Assembly (NCBI RefSeq): GCF_023716925.1
Contig: NZ_JAMQQG010000012.1
Coordinates: forward strand, 1-45,648
Direction: 5' to 3'
Length of the DNA: 45,648 nt
From: Frankia sp. R82
GTDB taxonomy: Bacteria; Actinomycetota; Actinomycetes; Frankiales; Frankiaceae
Made by a program: the position numbers and the translations under genes. The stretch's first letter is position 1. The number at the start of each line of letters is the position of its first letter. Positions 38,066-45,648 of this stretch are shown here, piece by piece. The notes below the pieces were generated by a model. It was not told the origin of the DNA and did no database searches. It saw only the letters and a list, made by a program, of their open reading frames with translations.

Positions 38066-39478
38066 ATGACGGGCATGGTCGAGGTGGGCGGCGCCCCCAC
38101 CGGGGCGCGGCGGCCGAACGGTGGGGTCCGGGCGTTGGCGCGGGCGACGTACGCCGGGCCGATGTGGGTGGCCACGGCGTTCACCGCGCTCACGAGCATG
38201 CTCGCCGTGCCCGTGTTCCTGACGGTGTTCGTGCTGATCATCATGGGGGTGCCGCTGCTGCTGGTCGCGCTGGCCGGGGTGCCGCTGATCTGGGCCGGGC
38301 TGGTCACCGCCCGGCTGGCCACCCGGGTGGACGCCTGGCGGTTCGAGACGATCCTGGGCCGACGGCTCCCGCTGCGCCCCTCGCCCGCCCATCCACCGCC
38401 GGCCGACGGTGTCCGGGCGCGTGTCGGCGGGGAACTGCGGCGGCTGCGTTCCGGTGGCAGCTGGTTGGACGCCTGCTACGCGCTGGTCGTCGTCCCGCTG
38501 TTCGGCTGGCTCGGCGGCTGGCTGCTGTTCGTCGCCTGGGGCGGCGGGCTCGCGTTCGTGCTCTTCCCCGCCTACGGATTCACCCTCACCGCGGGTGACC
38601 GCGTGTTCGGGCAGGATTTTGGCTACGGCACCTCGGTGACGCTGCACGTCGGGCTCGGCGTCGCCGCCCTGCTCGCCGCGCCCTGGCTCGCCCGCGGCCT
38701 CGTCGCCGCGCACTACCAGCTGGCCCGTTGGCTGCTGTCCCCGCGGGAGGAGGAACTGCTCGCCTGGCGGGTCGAGGACCTCACCTCCAGCCGGGCGGGC
38801 ATGGTCGCCGCCGCCGCCGCCGAGCGGCGCCGCATCGAACGCGACCTGCATGACGGTGCGCAGCAGCGGCTGGTGGCCGTCGCCATGACCCTCGGACGGG
38901 CCCAGGCCCGCTTCGCGCAGGACCCGGACGGCGCCGCCGGTCTCGTCGCCGAAGCCCACGCCGAGGCGAAGCGGGCGTTGGTCGAGCTTCGCGACCTGGC
39001 CCGGGGCATCCACCCGGCGGTGCTCACCGACCGGGGCCTGGACGCGGCGCTGTCCGGGCTCGTCGCCTGCTGCCCGGTGCCGGTCACCGTCGACGTGGAC
39101 GAGGCGACGACCCGGCGCCGCGACCCGGACGCCGAGGCCGTCGCCTACTTCTTTGTCGCCGAGGCGTTGACCAACGTGGCCCGCCACGCCGATGCCACCC
39201 GGGTCGCCGTCACCGTGCGCCGCCTTCCCGCGGACCTGAGCGTGACGGGCCAGGGCACCGTGAGCCACAGCCATGCGGGCCAGGGCCATCTGGGCCAGGG
39301 TGCGGGGCGTCTCGTCGTCGAGGTCGCCGATAACGGCTGCGGCGGCGCCGCAGAGCGGGGCGGTACGGGTCTGGCCGGCCTGCGGGACCGGGCCCGCGCC
39401 GTCGACGGGACGTTCAGCCTGACCAGCCCGCCCGGGATCGGTACGACGCTGCGGCTGGAGCTGCCATGCGCATCGTGA
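38066..39478 (+). CDS. NarL-type sensor histidine kinase
   Basis: 470 residues. Four or five membrane segments in the N-terminal half (SMLAVPVFLTVFVLIIMG, LLLVALAGVPLIWAGL, YALVVVPLFGWLGG, VTLHVGLGVAALLAAPW) form a small sensor domain of the type common in actinobacteria. The HisKA_3 dimer domain follows (ERRRIERDLHDGAQQRLV, phosphorylated His262) and the ATPase domain (VAEALTNVARHADATRV N-box, VADNGCGG, GGTGLAGLRDRA). Between N-box and G-box a repetitive insert (GQGTVSHSHAGQGHLGQG) enlarges a loop. Its last 13 bases overlap the response-regulator gene, and the third gene overlaps in turn, so the three form one operon. It probably senses the cell envelope (inference from family and the DUF4097 partner). 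Confidence 0.92.
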   Translation: MTGMVEVGGAPTGARRPNGGVRALARATYAGPMWVATAFTALTSMLAVPVFLTVFVLIIMGVPLLLVALAGVPLIWAGLVTARLATRVDAWRFETILGRRLPLRPSPAHPPPADGVRARVGGELRRLRSGGSWLDACYALVVVPLFGWLGGWLLFVAWGGGLAFVLFPAYGFTLTAGDRVFGQDFGYGTSVTLHVGLGVAALLAAPWLARGLVAAHYQLARWLLSPREEELLAWRVEDLTSSRAGMVAAAAAERRRIERDLHDGAQQRLVAVAMTLGRAQARFAQDPDGAAGLVAEAHAEAKRALVELRDLARGIHPAVLTDRGLDAALSGLVACCPVPVTVDVDEATTRRRDPDAEAVAYFFVAEALTNVARHADATRVAVTVRRLPADLSVTGQGTVSHSHAGQGHLGQGAGRLVVEVADNGCGGAAERGGTGLAGLRDRARAVDGTFSLTSPPGIGTTLRLELPCAS

Positions 39479-40245
39479 TCGCCGAGGATTCGGTGCTGTT
39501 GCGGGAGGGCCTGATCCTGCTGCTGGAGGACCTCGGTGTCACCGTGACGGCCGCGGTCGACGAGGCGGAGGCACTGCTGCGCGCGGTCGCGGCCGATCCG
39601 CCGGACGTCTGCGTCGTCGACGTCCGCCTGCCACCGACCTTCGTGGACGAGGGGGTAAGGGCGGCCCTGGTGCTGCGCCGGCAGTGGCCGGCCGTCGGCG
39701 TCCTGGTGCTCTCGCAGTACGTCGAGGAACGCTACGCGGTCGATCTGTTCATCGCCGAAGGCAACCGGAACACCGGCGGGGCCGGCCGCCCCCGCGGTGG
39801 CGTGGGCTACCTGCTCAAGGACCGGGTCTCGGACGTCGCCGACTTCCACGCGGCGTTGACGCGGATCGCCGACGGTGCCACCGTGCTCGACCCCGAGGTC
39901 GTTACCCAGCTGATGATCCGCACCCGTCGGACCGATCCCCTGGCCGCCCTCACCCGCCGCGAGAACGAGGTCCTGCGCCTGATGGCGGAGGGACGCTCGA
40001 ACGTCGGGATCTCCGCCGCGCTCGTCATCACCGAGCGTGCGGTCGAAAAGCACGTCACCGGCATCCTCGCCAAGCTCGGCCTGCCGGCCGCCGAGGACGA
40101 CCACCGACGTGTGCTCGCCGTCCTGCGCTATCTCGACTCGACCGATGGCCACGGTGCCATCCCGGTTCGCGGCGCCAACCCCGCCCACAGCACCGGCACC
40201 AGCCCCGGTGGTACCCGGCCGTATTCGCAGGAGGCCCCGCGATGA
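39466..40245 (+). CDS. NarL/LuxR-type response regulator
   Basis: 259 residues: receiver domain 1-122 with acidic pocket AEDS (Glu7, Asp8), phosphoacceptor Asp52 (VVDVRLP), switch Ser83 and Lys118 (YLLKD), then a LuxR-type helix-turn-helix (LTRRENEVLRLMAEGRSNVGISAALVITERAVEKHVTGI, about 144-185). Fourteen residues, GNRNTGGAGRPRGG (99-112), are inserted between beta4/alpha4 and the beta5 strand just before the conserved Lys, where most relatives have two or three. The C-terminal tail is disordered. Starts inside the kinase gene with ATG 39466. Probable target is its own operon, including the DUF4097 gene. Confidence 0.93.
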   Translation: MRIVIAEDSVLLREGLILLLEDLGVTVTAAVDEAEALLRAVAADPPDVCVVDVRLPPTFVDEGVRAALVLRRQWPAVGVLVLSQYVEERYAVDLFIAEGNRNTGGAGRPRGGVGYLLKDRVSDVADFHAALTRIADGATVLDPEVVTQLMIRTRRTDPLAALTRRENEVLRLMAEGRSNVGISAALVITERAVEKHVTGILAKLGLPAAEDDHRRVLAVLRYLDSTDGHGAIPVRGANPAHSTGTSPGGTRPYSQEAPR

Positions 40246-41270
40246 CCGATTCCACCCACCTCCCGGCCCCCGACCACCGCTCCGTCGACCTCGGCCTGCG
40301 TCCCGACCCGGACCATGACGGCGACTCCGTCCTTCGTGGCGGTCCCGACCGGCCTGGGCACGGGTCCGGACCACGTCCCGGGCGGGTGCCGGCGCTGCTC
40401 GTCGGCGGTCTGGTCGCGGTGGTCCTCGTGGCCTTCTTCGGGATCTCGGTCGTCACCGGAACGAGCGGACGGGAGGTGCGGCTCGAGACCCGAATCCTGC
40501 CGGCGTCGGTGACCCGCATCGACATGACCGCCGAGGCGGGCGACGTGGCCCTGTACGGCCCCGGTGCCACCACTGCCCGCGGCATCGTGTTCCCCACCGG
40601 CGCGTCCGCAGCCCCACGGTTCTCGGCCCCACCGCTCTCAGCCCCACCGTCCTCAGCACAGCCGACGGCGGTGCAGGCAGCCGGAGCGCAGCCGTCCGGG
40701 CTGGTTCTGGTCGCCCGGCTCAGTGGCGTCGTGCGCATGCCCGCCCTCGACGTACAGATCAGTGGTGACACCGCACGGGTGTCCAGCCGCTGCCCGCTGT
40801 GGAGTTTCTGGGACTGCGGGTCCGCCTACTTCGTTGCCGTTCCGTCCGGGCGCAGTGTCACCCTGCGGACGTCCGCAGGGGACGTGAGCGCGACCGGTCT
40901 CGACGGTCCCGCCCGGCTGTACACCTCGGCCGGCGACGTCGTGGTCACCAGGTCGCGCGGGGCGGTCGACGCCTCCAGCGCGGCCGGTGACGTGCGCGTG
41001 CTCGAATCCCGCTCCCGCTCCGTGCGGATGTCGAGCTCCGCGGGCGATCTGACGCTGGAGGCCACCGAGGCACCGGACGACCTTGATGCCCAGAGCTCGG
41101 CCGGCGACGTGCGGGTGCTGCTGCCCGCAGACTCACCGCCGTATGCGACCGACGTGTCCACCTACACCGGCGACCGGGACGTCACCATCGGATCCGATCC
41201 GAGATCCCAACGTCGGCTACGGGTCGCCACCGCCGCCGGCAACGTGACGGTGCACCGCACCGAACCCTGA
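40242..41270 (+). CDS. DUF4097-type beta-repeat membrane protein
   Basis: 342 residues. A disordered, charged N-terminus, one membrane span at about 50-70 (VPALLVGGLVAVVLVAFFG), a Pro/Ala/Ser linker with repeated SAPP units, and an extracytoplasmic beta-solenoid with five SAGDV-type turns (TSAGDVSATG, TSAGDVVVT, SAAGDVRVLE, SSAGDLTLEA, SSAGDVRVLL), characteristic of DUF4097 adhesin-like proteins. Cys in SRCPLWSFWDCG may form a disulfide. ATG 40242 overlaps the regulator stop (ATGA) and has GCAGGAGG upstream. DUF4097 genes are often next to two-component or anti-sigma genes; a sensing or regulatory accessory role is likely, but no activity is known. Confidence 0.85.
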   Translation: MTDSTHLPAPDHRSVDLGLRPDPDHDGDSVLRGGPDRPGHGSGPRPGRVPALLVGGLVAVVLVAFFGISVVTGTSGREVRLETRILPASVTRIDMTAEAGDVALYGPGATTARGIVFPTGASAAPRFSAPPLSAPPSSAQPTAVQAAGAQPSGLVLVARLSGVVRMPALDVQISGDTARVSSRCPLWSFWDCGSAYFVAVPSGRSVTLRTSAGDVSATGLDGPARLYTSAGDVVVTRSRGAVDASSAAGDVRVLESRSRSVRMSSSAGDLTLEATEAPDDLDAQSSAGDVRVLLPADSPPYATDVSTYTGDRDVTIGSDPRSQRRLRVATAAGNVTVHRTEP

Positions 41271-41329
41271 GCGTCCCTCGGGCCCCGGGGATCGGCGTCC
41301 GCCGGGGCCGAGGGGCGGGGAGGAGCGCT

Positions 41330-42112
41330 CTAGCGGAACCAGCCGCGGCGACGGCCGAGGTGTTCGAGCTGCTGGTGGAGCAGGCCGGCCAGGGCCTGGC
41401 GGTCGAGGTCGTGATGGGAAAGGCGGAAGCGGGTGAGCTCGTCGCCGCCCGAGGACAGCAGGCCGCCGCGGCGGTCGGCCTCGAGCACGACGTCGGTGCC
41501 GGCGCCGTCGACCAGGAAGGTCACCTCCAGCTCGCGGATCCGCCGGGCGTACTCGCCGGACGGGCGCAGCTCGATCTCCTGGTAGAACGGCAGATCCGAA
41601 CCGCGCAGGCGGCCCTTCTCCACATCGGCGGAGTGGAACTGGAAGCCCAGATCGCCGAGCGCGGCCAGCACCGCCTCCTGGATGGGCAGCGGATGCACCT
41701 CGACCGGGTCGAGATCACCCGGGTCGACCGCCCCGGAGATCGAGAGCTTCGTGCGCACCCCGATCTTCATCCCGCGCAGCTGCCAGCTGCCGACCGTGGT
41801 GATCGGGGTCTGCCACGGCACGGCCAGCTCGAACCGTCCGCCGATTCGCTGGCCGGGGGCGACCGTAAAGCCGCCCCCGACCTGCTGGGTACCGAACGTG
41901 ACCTGCTCGTACCAGGTGGAGTCGTCCCGCTCGACCTCGACGGTGGCCTCCAACGAGACCAGCACCTTCTCGATCTCCTGCTCGACCTTGCCGCCGACGA
42001 TGTTCGTCACGCCGGTGACGACCGTGCCCGGCTGGGTCTGCGGCCGGTCCAGCACCGTGTCCACCTCGGCCGCGCCCACCCCGAGCCGCGACATGAACCG
42101 CTTCATCACCAT
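41330..42112 (-). CDS. Spo0M-family protein
   Basis: 260-residue arrestin-like protein of the sporulation-control Spo0M family: FMSRLGVGAAEVDTVLDRPQ, GTVVTGVTNIVGGKVEQEIEKVLVSLEA, WQTPITTVGSWQLRGMKIGVRTKLSIS, DPVEVHPLP, LGDLGFQFHSADVEKGRLRG. The LPFYQEIELRP and final LGRRRGWFR segments are typical of actinobacterial members. Spo0M affects developmental decisions and cell-shape functions in Bacillus by unknown means. ATG 42112 has GAGGGA upstream and matches the family start; the frame open to 42361 is Arg-rich and rejected. Single gene, convergent with the DUF4097 gene. Confidence 0.9.
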   Translation of the reverse strand: MVMKRFMSRLGVGAAEVDTVLDRPQTQPGTVVTGVTNIVGGKVEQEIEKVLVSLEATVEVERDDSTWYEQVTFGTQQVGGGFTVAPGQRIGGRFELAVPWQTPITTVGSWQLRGMKIGVRTKLSISGAVDPGDLDPVEVHPLPIQEAVLAALGDLGFQFHSADVEKGRLRGSDLPFYQEIELRPSGEYARRIRELEVTFLVDGAGTDVVLEADRRGGLLSSGGDELTRFRLSHHDLDRQALAGLLHQQLEHLGRRRGWFR

Positions 42113-42369
42113 CGCCGTTGCTTCCCTCTCGTCCCGGCTCCGTTGCCTGGCCGCCCGGCTGCCGTGCGGGCCGGTCGCCGGCCCTGCGCCGGCTGCCCTG
42201 CGTCTGCCCATACTGCGTCGACGGCTGTCCCGAGCCGTCGTGGTCGAGCCTCCCATGCCGGGCTGCCGGGACGGTCGAACCGTCGCCTTCAAGACGGTCC
42301 GTGACGAAGGCGGCGGACGCTGACGGGTGGGGCATCCGCCTGCGGGGAGAACCGGTACCATCCCGCTTC

Positions 42370-42939
42370 GTGACCTGCATCGTCGGTGTACAGAAAGACG
42401 GCCGGGTCGTCATCGGTGGGGACAGCGCCGGCGTGGCCGGCTGGTCCGTCACCGTGCGTGCGGACACCAAGGTGTTTCGCAACGGGGAGTTCCTGATGGG
42501 CTTCACCGACTCGTTCCGGATGGGCCAGTTGCTGCGGTACAGCCTCGTGCCGCCCGTCCCACAGGACTGGGATCTCGACCGGTTCATGTCGACGGAGTTC
42601 ATCGCCGTGGTCCGGGACTGCCTGCGCGACGGCGGCTTCGCCCGCAACGAGTCGGGCAACGAAAGTGGCGGGCTGTTCCTGGTGGGTATCCGCGGGCACC
42701 TCTACCGGATCGACTCGGACTACCAGATCGGCCGCAGCGTCGACGACTACTACGCGATCGGCAGCGGCGACGAGTACGCCAGCGGCTCGCTGCACACCAC
42801 CGCCGGCCTCGACGCCGACGAGCGGGTCCGCCTGGCCCTGGAAGCCGCCGCCCACCACTCCACCGGCGTCTGCCCCCCCTTCCACTACGTCACGTCCGAT
42901 GACGTCTACGCCCCCGACGGCACCGTCCGCGCCCCCTGA
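42370..42939 (+). CDS. Proteasome/HslV-like Ntn-hydrolase
   Basis: 189 residues starting MTCIVGVQKDGRVVIGGDSAG, which after Met removal exposes Thr2 as nucleophile, followed by the Ntn-type beta hairpin and the GGDSAG turn; later segments SVTVRADTKVFRNGEFLMGF, FLVGIRGHLYRIDSDYQI, AIGSGDEYASGSLHTTAG and RVRLALEAAAHHSTGVCPP reproduce the HslV/proteasome beta order (GSG-x-A-x-GAL loop near the end). It is therefore likely a self-compartmentalising peptidase or related amidase; no ATPase partner is nearby. GTG 42370 is the only start that leaves Thr at position 2. Start region has only a weak ribosome-binding site. Confidence 0.8.
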   Translation: MTCIVGVQKDGRVVIGGDSAGVAGWSVTVRADTKVFRNGEFLMGFTDSFRMGQLLRYSLVPPVPQDWDLDRFMSTEFIAVVRDCLRDGGFARNESGNESGGLFLVGIRGHLYRIDSDYQIGRSVDDYYAIGSGDEYASGSLHTTAGLDADERVRLALEAAAHHSTGVCPPFHYVTSDDVYAPDGTVRAP

Positions 42940-42972
42940 CACCCGCGCCTCCTCGGGAGGGGGACCAGCGCG

Positions 42973-43449
42973 TCAGGGCAGCTCGGCGTCACCATCGAGG
43001 TTGGCGATCATGCGGCGCAGGACGGTGAGTGCGGCCGCGTACTGCTCGGTGGTGATGCCGTGATGCAGCTGGTCATGGGCCCGCCGGGTGCGCTCGGCGG
43101 CACGTGCCCGCCCGGCTTCGCCTGCCTCGGTGAGCGTGAACACGGGTGTTCCTGCCGGCTGCGGCGAGGACATCAGCCAGCCACGGGCGAGCAGATCGTC
43201 GAGGACCGCGTCGATGTCGGTGTTGAGATCGTCGAATCGGGCCAGTCGGCGGATCAGGCCGGCACGGTCCCACCGGGCCGGGGCCCCGGCGATGTGGTTG
43301 AGGACCCACCAGTGTGGCTGGGTGAGATCTTCGCTGGCGAGCTCGGCGCGGATCCGGCCCACGATCGTGCGATAGGCCGCGCCGGTCCAGTAGCCGGCCG
43401 GCTGTCGGGCCAGCACCTCGTCCGGATGGGGTGTGATGTCCGTGGTCAT
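42973..43449 (-). CDS. MarR-like winged-helix protein
   Basis: 158 residues. YWTGAAYRTIVGRIRAELA forms a dimer helix, LTQPHWWVLNHIAGAP and WDRAGLIRRLARFDDLNTDIDAVLDDLLARGWLMSS a winged helix, VFTLTEAGEAGRARAAERT the wing and C-terminal helix. It resembles actinobacterial MarR-type proteins that have lost the basic recognition residues; DNA binding is likely but weaker evidence than for the gene at 11294. ATG 43449. It ends 33 bases beyond the Ntn-hydrolase stop on the opposite strand. Target unknown. Confidence 0.75.
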   Translation of the reverse strand: MTTDITPHPDEVLARQPAGYWTGAAYRTIVGRIRAELASEDLTQPHWWVLNHIAGAPARWDRAGLIRRLARFDDLNTDIDAVLDDLLARGWLMSSPQPAGTPVFTLTEAGEAGRARAAERTRRAHDQLHHGITTEQYAAALTVLRRMIANLDGDAELP

Positions 43450-43653
43450 GGCACTCCCGTCGGCGACGCCCTGGAGTCGGCACTACCGGGTGGCAACGTC
43501 GCGGTGTCGGAGGATGACGCTAGAACCTGAACCCGGGTGCAGGTCAACAGGGCTCGGTGCCCGACGGGCCGGGCCCTGTCGACCCGGGGGCGATCACCAC
43601 CCGGCCGGGCGCCTGCAAGGCGACGGCCGGCCGGGCGGGCGCGATGTGCTCGG

Positions 43654-44733
43654 TCAGCGGCGCAGGGCCTGGGTGGCGAGGGCGGTGGCGGCGGCGCGGC
43701 CGGCCACGGGGGTGAAACGGTCCGAGGCGGCGGTGAGGGCGGCGTACTCGTCGTCGGCGAGGACGATGTCGGCGGCTGCGGCGTTGCTCTCGACCTGGGC
43801 GACGCTGGACGCCCCGGGGATCGCGATCACTTGGGGATGGTGGATCGCCCAGGCCAGGGCGATCTGCGCCGGTGTCGCGTCGTGGGCGGCGGCGACATCG
43901 CGCAGAGTGTCGAGCAGAGGCACCACCCGGTCGAGGTTCTCGGGCAGGAACAGTGAGTTGGCGGAACGGACCCGGCCGGCGGGCCGGTGGGTGGCGGAGT
44001 AACGGCCGGACAGCAGACCCTGAGCCAGCGGACTGTAGGCGATGACGATCCGGCCTTCGGCCGCGGCGAACTCGAGCAGCGCGGCGCCCCGGCGGGGCCG
44101 GGCGAGGCTGTACTCGACCTGGTTCGACAGCACCGGCGCACCGAGCGCCGCGTCCGCCTCCTGCCAGCGCTGCAGCGAGTAGTTGCTCACGCCGACGTCC
44201 CCGACGAGCCCGACGGTGCGCAGCGCCTGCATGCCCGGCATCGTCCAGCGGTCGCGGATCACCGGGTTCGGCTGATGCACCTGGTACAGATCCAGGTGGC
44301 GTACGCCGAGCCGGCCCGCGCTGGCGACGGCGCGCTGCTCGACGACGGCCGCCACCGGCAGCACCGGCATGATCTTCGTTGCGAGATACACCTCCCGCGC
44401 GGTTTCGGGCTGGTCGCCAGCCTTGCCCGGGCGGCTGCCTGCGGTGTCGGTGCTGCTTCCGGTGCCGGTGCTGCTCCCGGTGCCGGAGCCATGGGAGGTG
44501 GCGGCGGCGAGGGCCGTGCCCAGAATGCGTTCGCTGCGGCCGAAGCCGTACACCTCGGCGGTGTCGAAGACGGTGATCCCGAGTTCGAGCGCACGCCGGA
44601 CGACCTGGGCGGCACCCTGATCGGCGTATTCGCTGCCGTAGCCCCACTCCCGGGATCCGAACTGCCAGGTGCCCAGTCCGATCTTCGACAGGCGTTTCGG
44701 GCTGGTGCTGACGCTGTGCTCGACGTGGCGCAT
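43654..44733 (-). CDS. Aldo/keto reductase
   Basis: 359-residue NADPH-dependent oxidoreductase of the aldo/keto reductase superfamily (TIM barrel). The catalytic set is complete: Asp57 and Tyr62 (FDTAEVYGFGRSE), Lys120 (YLATKIMP) and His153 (LYQVHQPN); VGVSNYSLQRW, NQVEYSLARP and IPGASSVAQVESNAAA mark the cofactor side. A loop at 82-112 (GSGTGSSTGTGSSTDT) is enlarged by an 18-bp tandem repeat and is absent in ordinary relatives. ATG 44733 matches the family start; the frame open to 45207 is not related. Substrate unknown; members reduce aldehydes and sugars. Confidence 0.9.
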   Translation of the reverse strand: MRHVEHSVSTSPKRLSKIGLGTWQFGSREWGYGSEYADQGAAQVVRRALELGITVFDTAEVYGFGRSERILGTALAAATSHGSGTGSSTGTGSSTDTAGSRPGKAGDQPETAREVYLATKIMPVLPVAAVVEQRAVASAGRLGVRHLDLYQVHQPNPVIRDRWTMPGMQALRTVGLVGDVGVSNYSLQRWQEADAALGAPVLSNQVEYSLARPRRGAALLEFAAAEGRIVIAYSPLAQGLLSGRYSATHRPAGRVRSANSLFLPENLDRVVPLLDTLRDVAAAHDATPAQIALAWAIHHPQVIAIPGASSVAQVESNAAAADIVLADDEYAALTAASDRFTPVAGRAAATALATQALRR

Positions 44734-45037
44734 GCGTCCAGTCAACGACACCGGATGTGCCCAGGGCGAGGTGGCCGCCGCCCGAGCGGTGTGGACGGGC
44801 GCGATCGAGGCCGGCCGCGGGCAGGCCGGTACGCGCGAGGATGCGAGGTAGTGCGGCACGCGGGGGCGCACAGCCGGGATGCGCGGGCGGGTGTCCCGTC
44901 CCCGACAGGCCCTGGATGGTCGGCGTGTGCCGTGGGTCCGGTGGGTAGCTGCTAGTTTGCCCGCAGGTCCGGTGAACAGCCGGGCATGGCGTGGCCCGGC
45001 GGCCCACGGGCGGCGGCAGGCGAGTGAGGGGAGTGCC
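44734..45037. other. Divergent intergenic region between aldo/keto reductase and TerD gene
   Basis: 304 bases holding both promoters. An AT-richer stretch at 44940-44965 (GCTGCTAGTTTGCC) could be the -10 area of the TerD gene. Nothing else seen. Confidence 0.4.
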
Positions 45038-45648
45038 GTGGTCACCCAGTTCAGTCGCGGGCAGAAGACCCAGCTGTCGGCAGTAACCCCGAACACCGAC
45101 CTGTACGTCGGCGTGCAGATCAACGCGCCGGGGGAGTGGGACATCTCCTGCTTCGGGCTCGACCTCGGCGACCGGCTCTCCGACGACCGGTATTTCGTCT
45201 TCTTCAACCAGCCGTCCTCACCGGAGGGTTCGGTTCGGCAGGTCGGCCCGCAGCCCGGCGACAGCCAGGGCTTCCAGATCAGCCTGGACCGGGTGCCGGC
45301 ATCGATCGGTCGGCTGTCGTTCTGCGCCGCCCTCGACGGGGCGGGCAGCGCCGCCGCGATCTCCTCCGGCTACCTGCGCATCGTCGCCGGCGGGGCGGAG
45401 GTGCTGCGTTACGCGTTCACGGGTGCCGACTTCACCAGCGAACGTGCGGTGATGATCGGTGATGTCTACCGCAAGGGCGTGTGGCGGGTCGCCGCGGTCG
45501 GTCAGGGTTTCCAGGGCGGGCTCGCCGAGCTGATCCGCTCCTACGGCGGCGAGGTCGCCGACGAGCCCGAGGCCGCGGCCCCTGCGCCGCCCCCACCGCC
45601 GGCCCGGCCGGTCCACGACCGGCGCAAGGCGCAGCCGCCCGCCGCACC
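45038..45648 (+). CDS. TerD-family protein, 3' end beyond the right edge
   Basis: 203 complete codons from GTG 45038, preceded by GAGGGGAG, to the window edge. Residues 3-175 are a TerD beta sandwich: FSRGQKTQL, VQINAPGEWDISCFGLDL, DDRYFVFFNQPSSPEGSV, RLSFCAALDG and YAFTGADFTSERAVMIGDVYRKG, with the acidic residues that bind calcium in tellurite-resistance TerD proteins; then a Pro/Ala-rich linker begins and a second domain probably follows. TerD proteins occur in envelope-stress and tellurite-resistance complexes; the role here is not defined. Confidence 0.9.
   Translation, partial: MVTQFSRGQKTQLSAVTPNTDLYVGVQINAPGEWDISCFGLDLGDRLSDDRYFVFFNQPSSPEGSVRQVGPQPGDSQGFQISLDRVPASIGRLSFCAALDGAGSAAAISSGYLRIVAGGAEVLRYAFTGADFTSERAVMIGDVYRKGVWRVAAVGQGFQGGLAELIRSYGGEVADEPEAAAPAPPPPPARPVHDRRKAQPPAA

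Overview
The window is a high-GC actinobacterial chromosome segment. GC-rich third codon positions, many GTG starts, mycobacterial-type AhpC/AhpD/OxyR, Spo0M, TerD and a GCS2 to circularly permuted ATP-grasp fusion all fit. A Frankia-like member of the Frankiales is my best guess; this is inference from gene content, since there is no rRNA or marker to compare.

Layout. 1-10.3 kb is mostly housekeeping or ordinary: an acyl-CoA dehydrogenase-like gene cut by the left edge, a PAP2 phosphatase, a COG4705 four-repeat membrane protein, tRNA-Asn(GTT), a small YtxH-like protein, an HxlR regulator, gltX, a GntR/FCD regulator with a strangely His/Thr-rich C-terminal half, and ahpC-ahpD divergent from oxyR with an OxyR half-site pair over the oxyR start codon. 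10.3-20.9 kb is an eroded accessory zone. Gene remnants (an HtrA-type protease lacking its His/Asp half, a Wadjet JetD-like remnant, a 22-codon response-regulator scrap, an oligopeptide-binding protein cut at 127 codons) lie among intact genes: MarR, a lipoprotein pair, an SGNH hydrolase, a lipoprotein carboxylesterase and an LLM flavin oxidoreductase. There are also several strong hairpins. 20.9-28.4 kb is a same-strand run: GCS2/ATP-grasp ligase, an asparagine-synthase-like enzyme very similar to N-acetylglutaminylglutamine amidotransferase, an S9 peptidase and a stand-alone GNAT. It looks like a re-wired route to an amidated dipeptide.

28.5-37.7 kb is the most interesting part. Six minus-strand genes, four of them tightly packed, encode a two-TM membrane protein with a broken P-loop, a HerA/TraG-like ATPase, a proline-rich protein ending in a YwqJ-type nucleic-acid deaminase, its YwqK-type immunity protein, endonuclease V and an unknown protein. 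The deaminase carries three copies of a QDKxAALD motif in its disordered N-terminal part, and endonuclease V is the enzyme that cuts deaminated nucleic acid. I propose a polymorphic-toxin export module with an attached repair gene.

38-45.6 kb holds a NarL-type two-component system with a DUF4097 target gene, Spo0M, an Ntn-hydrolase, a MarR-like protein, an aldo/keto reductase and a TerD-family gene cut by the right edge. In-frame 15- or 18-bp minisatellites recur inside several conserved genes, which seems to be a habit of this genome.
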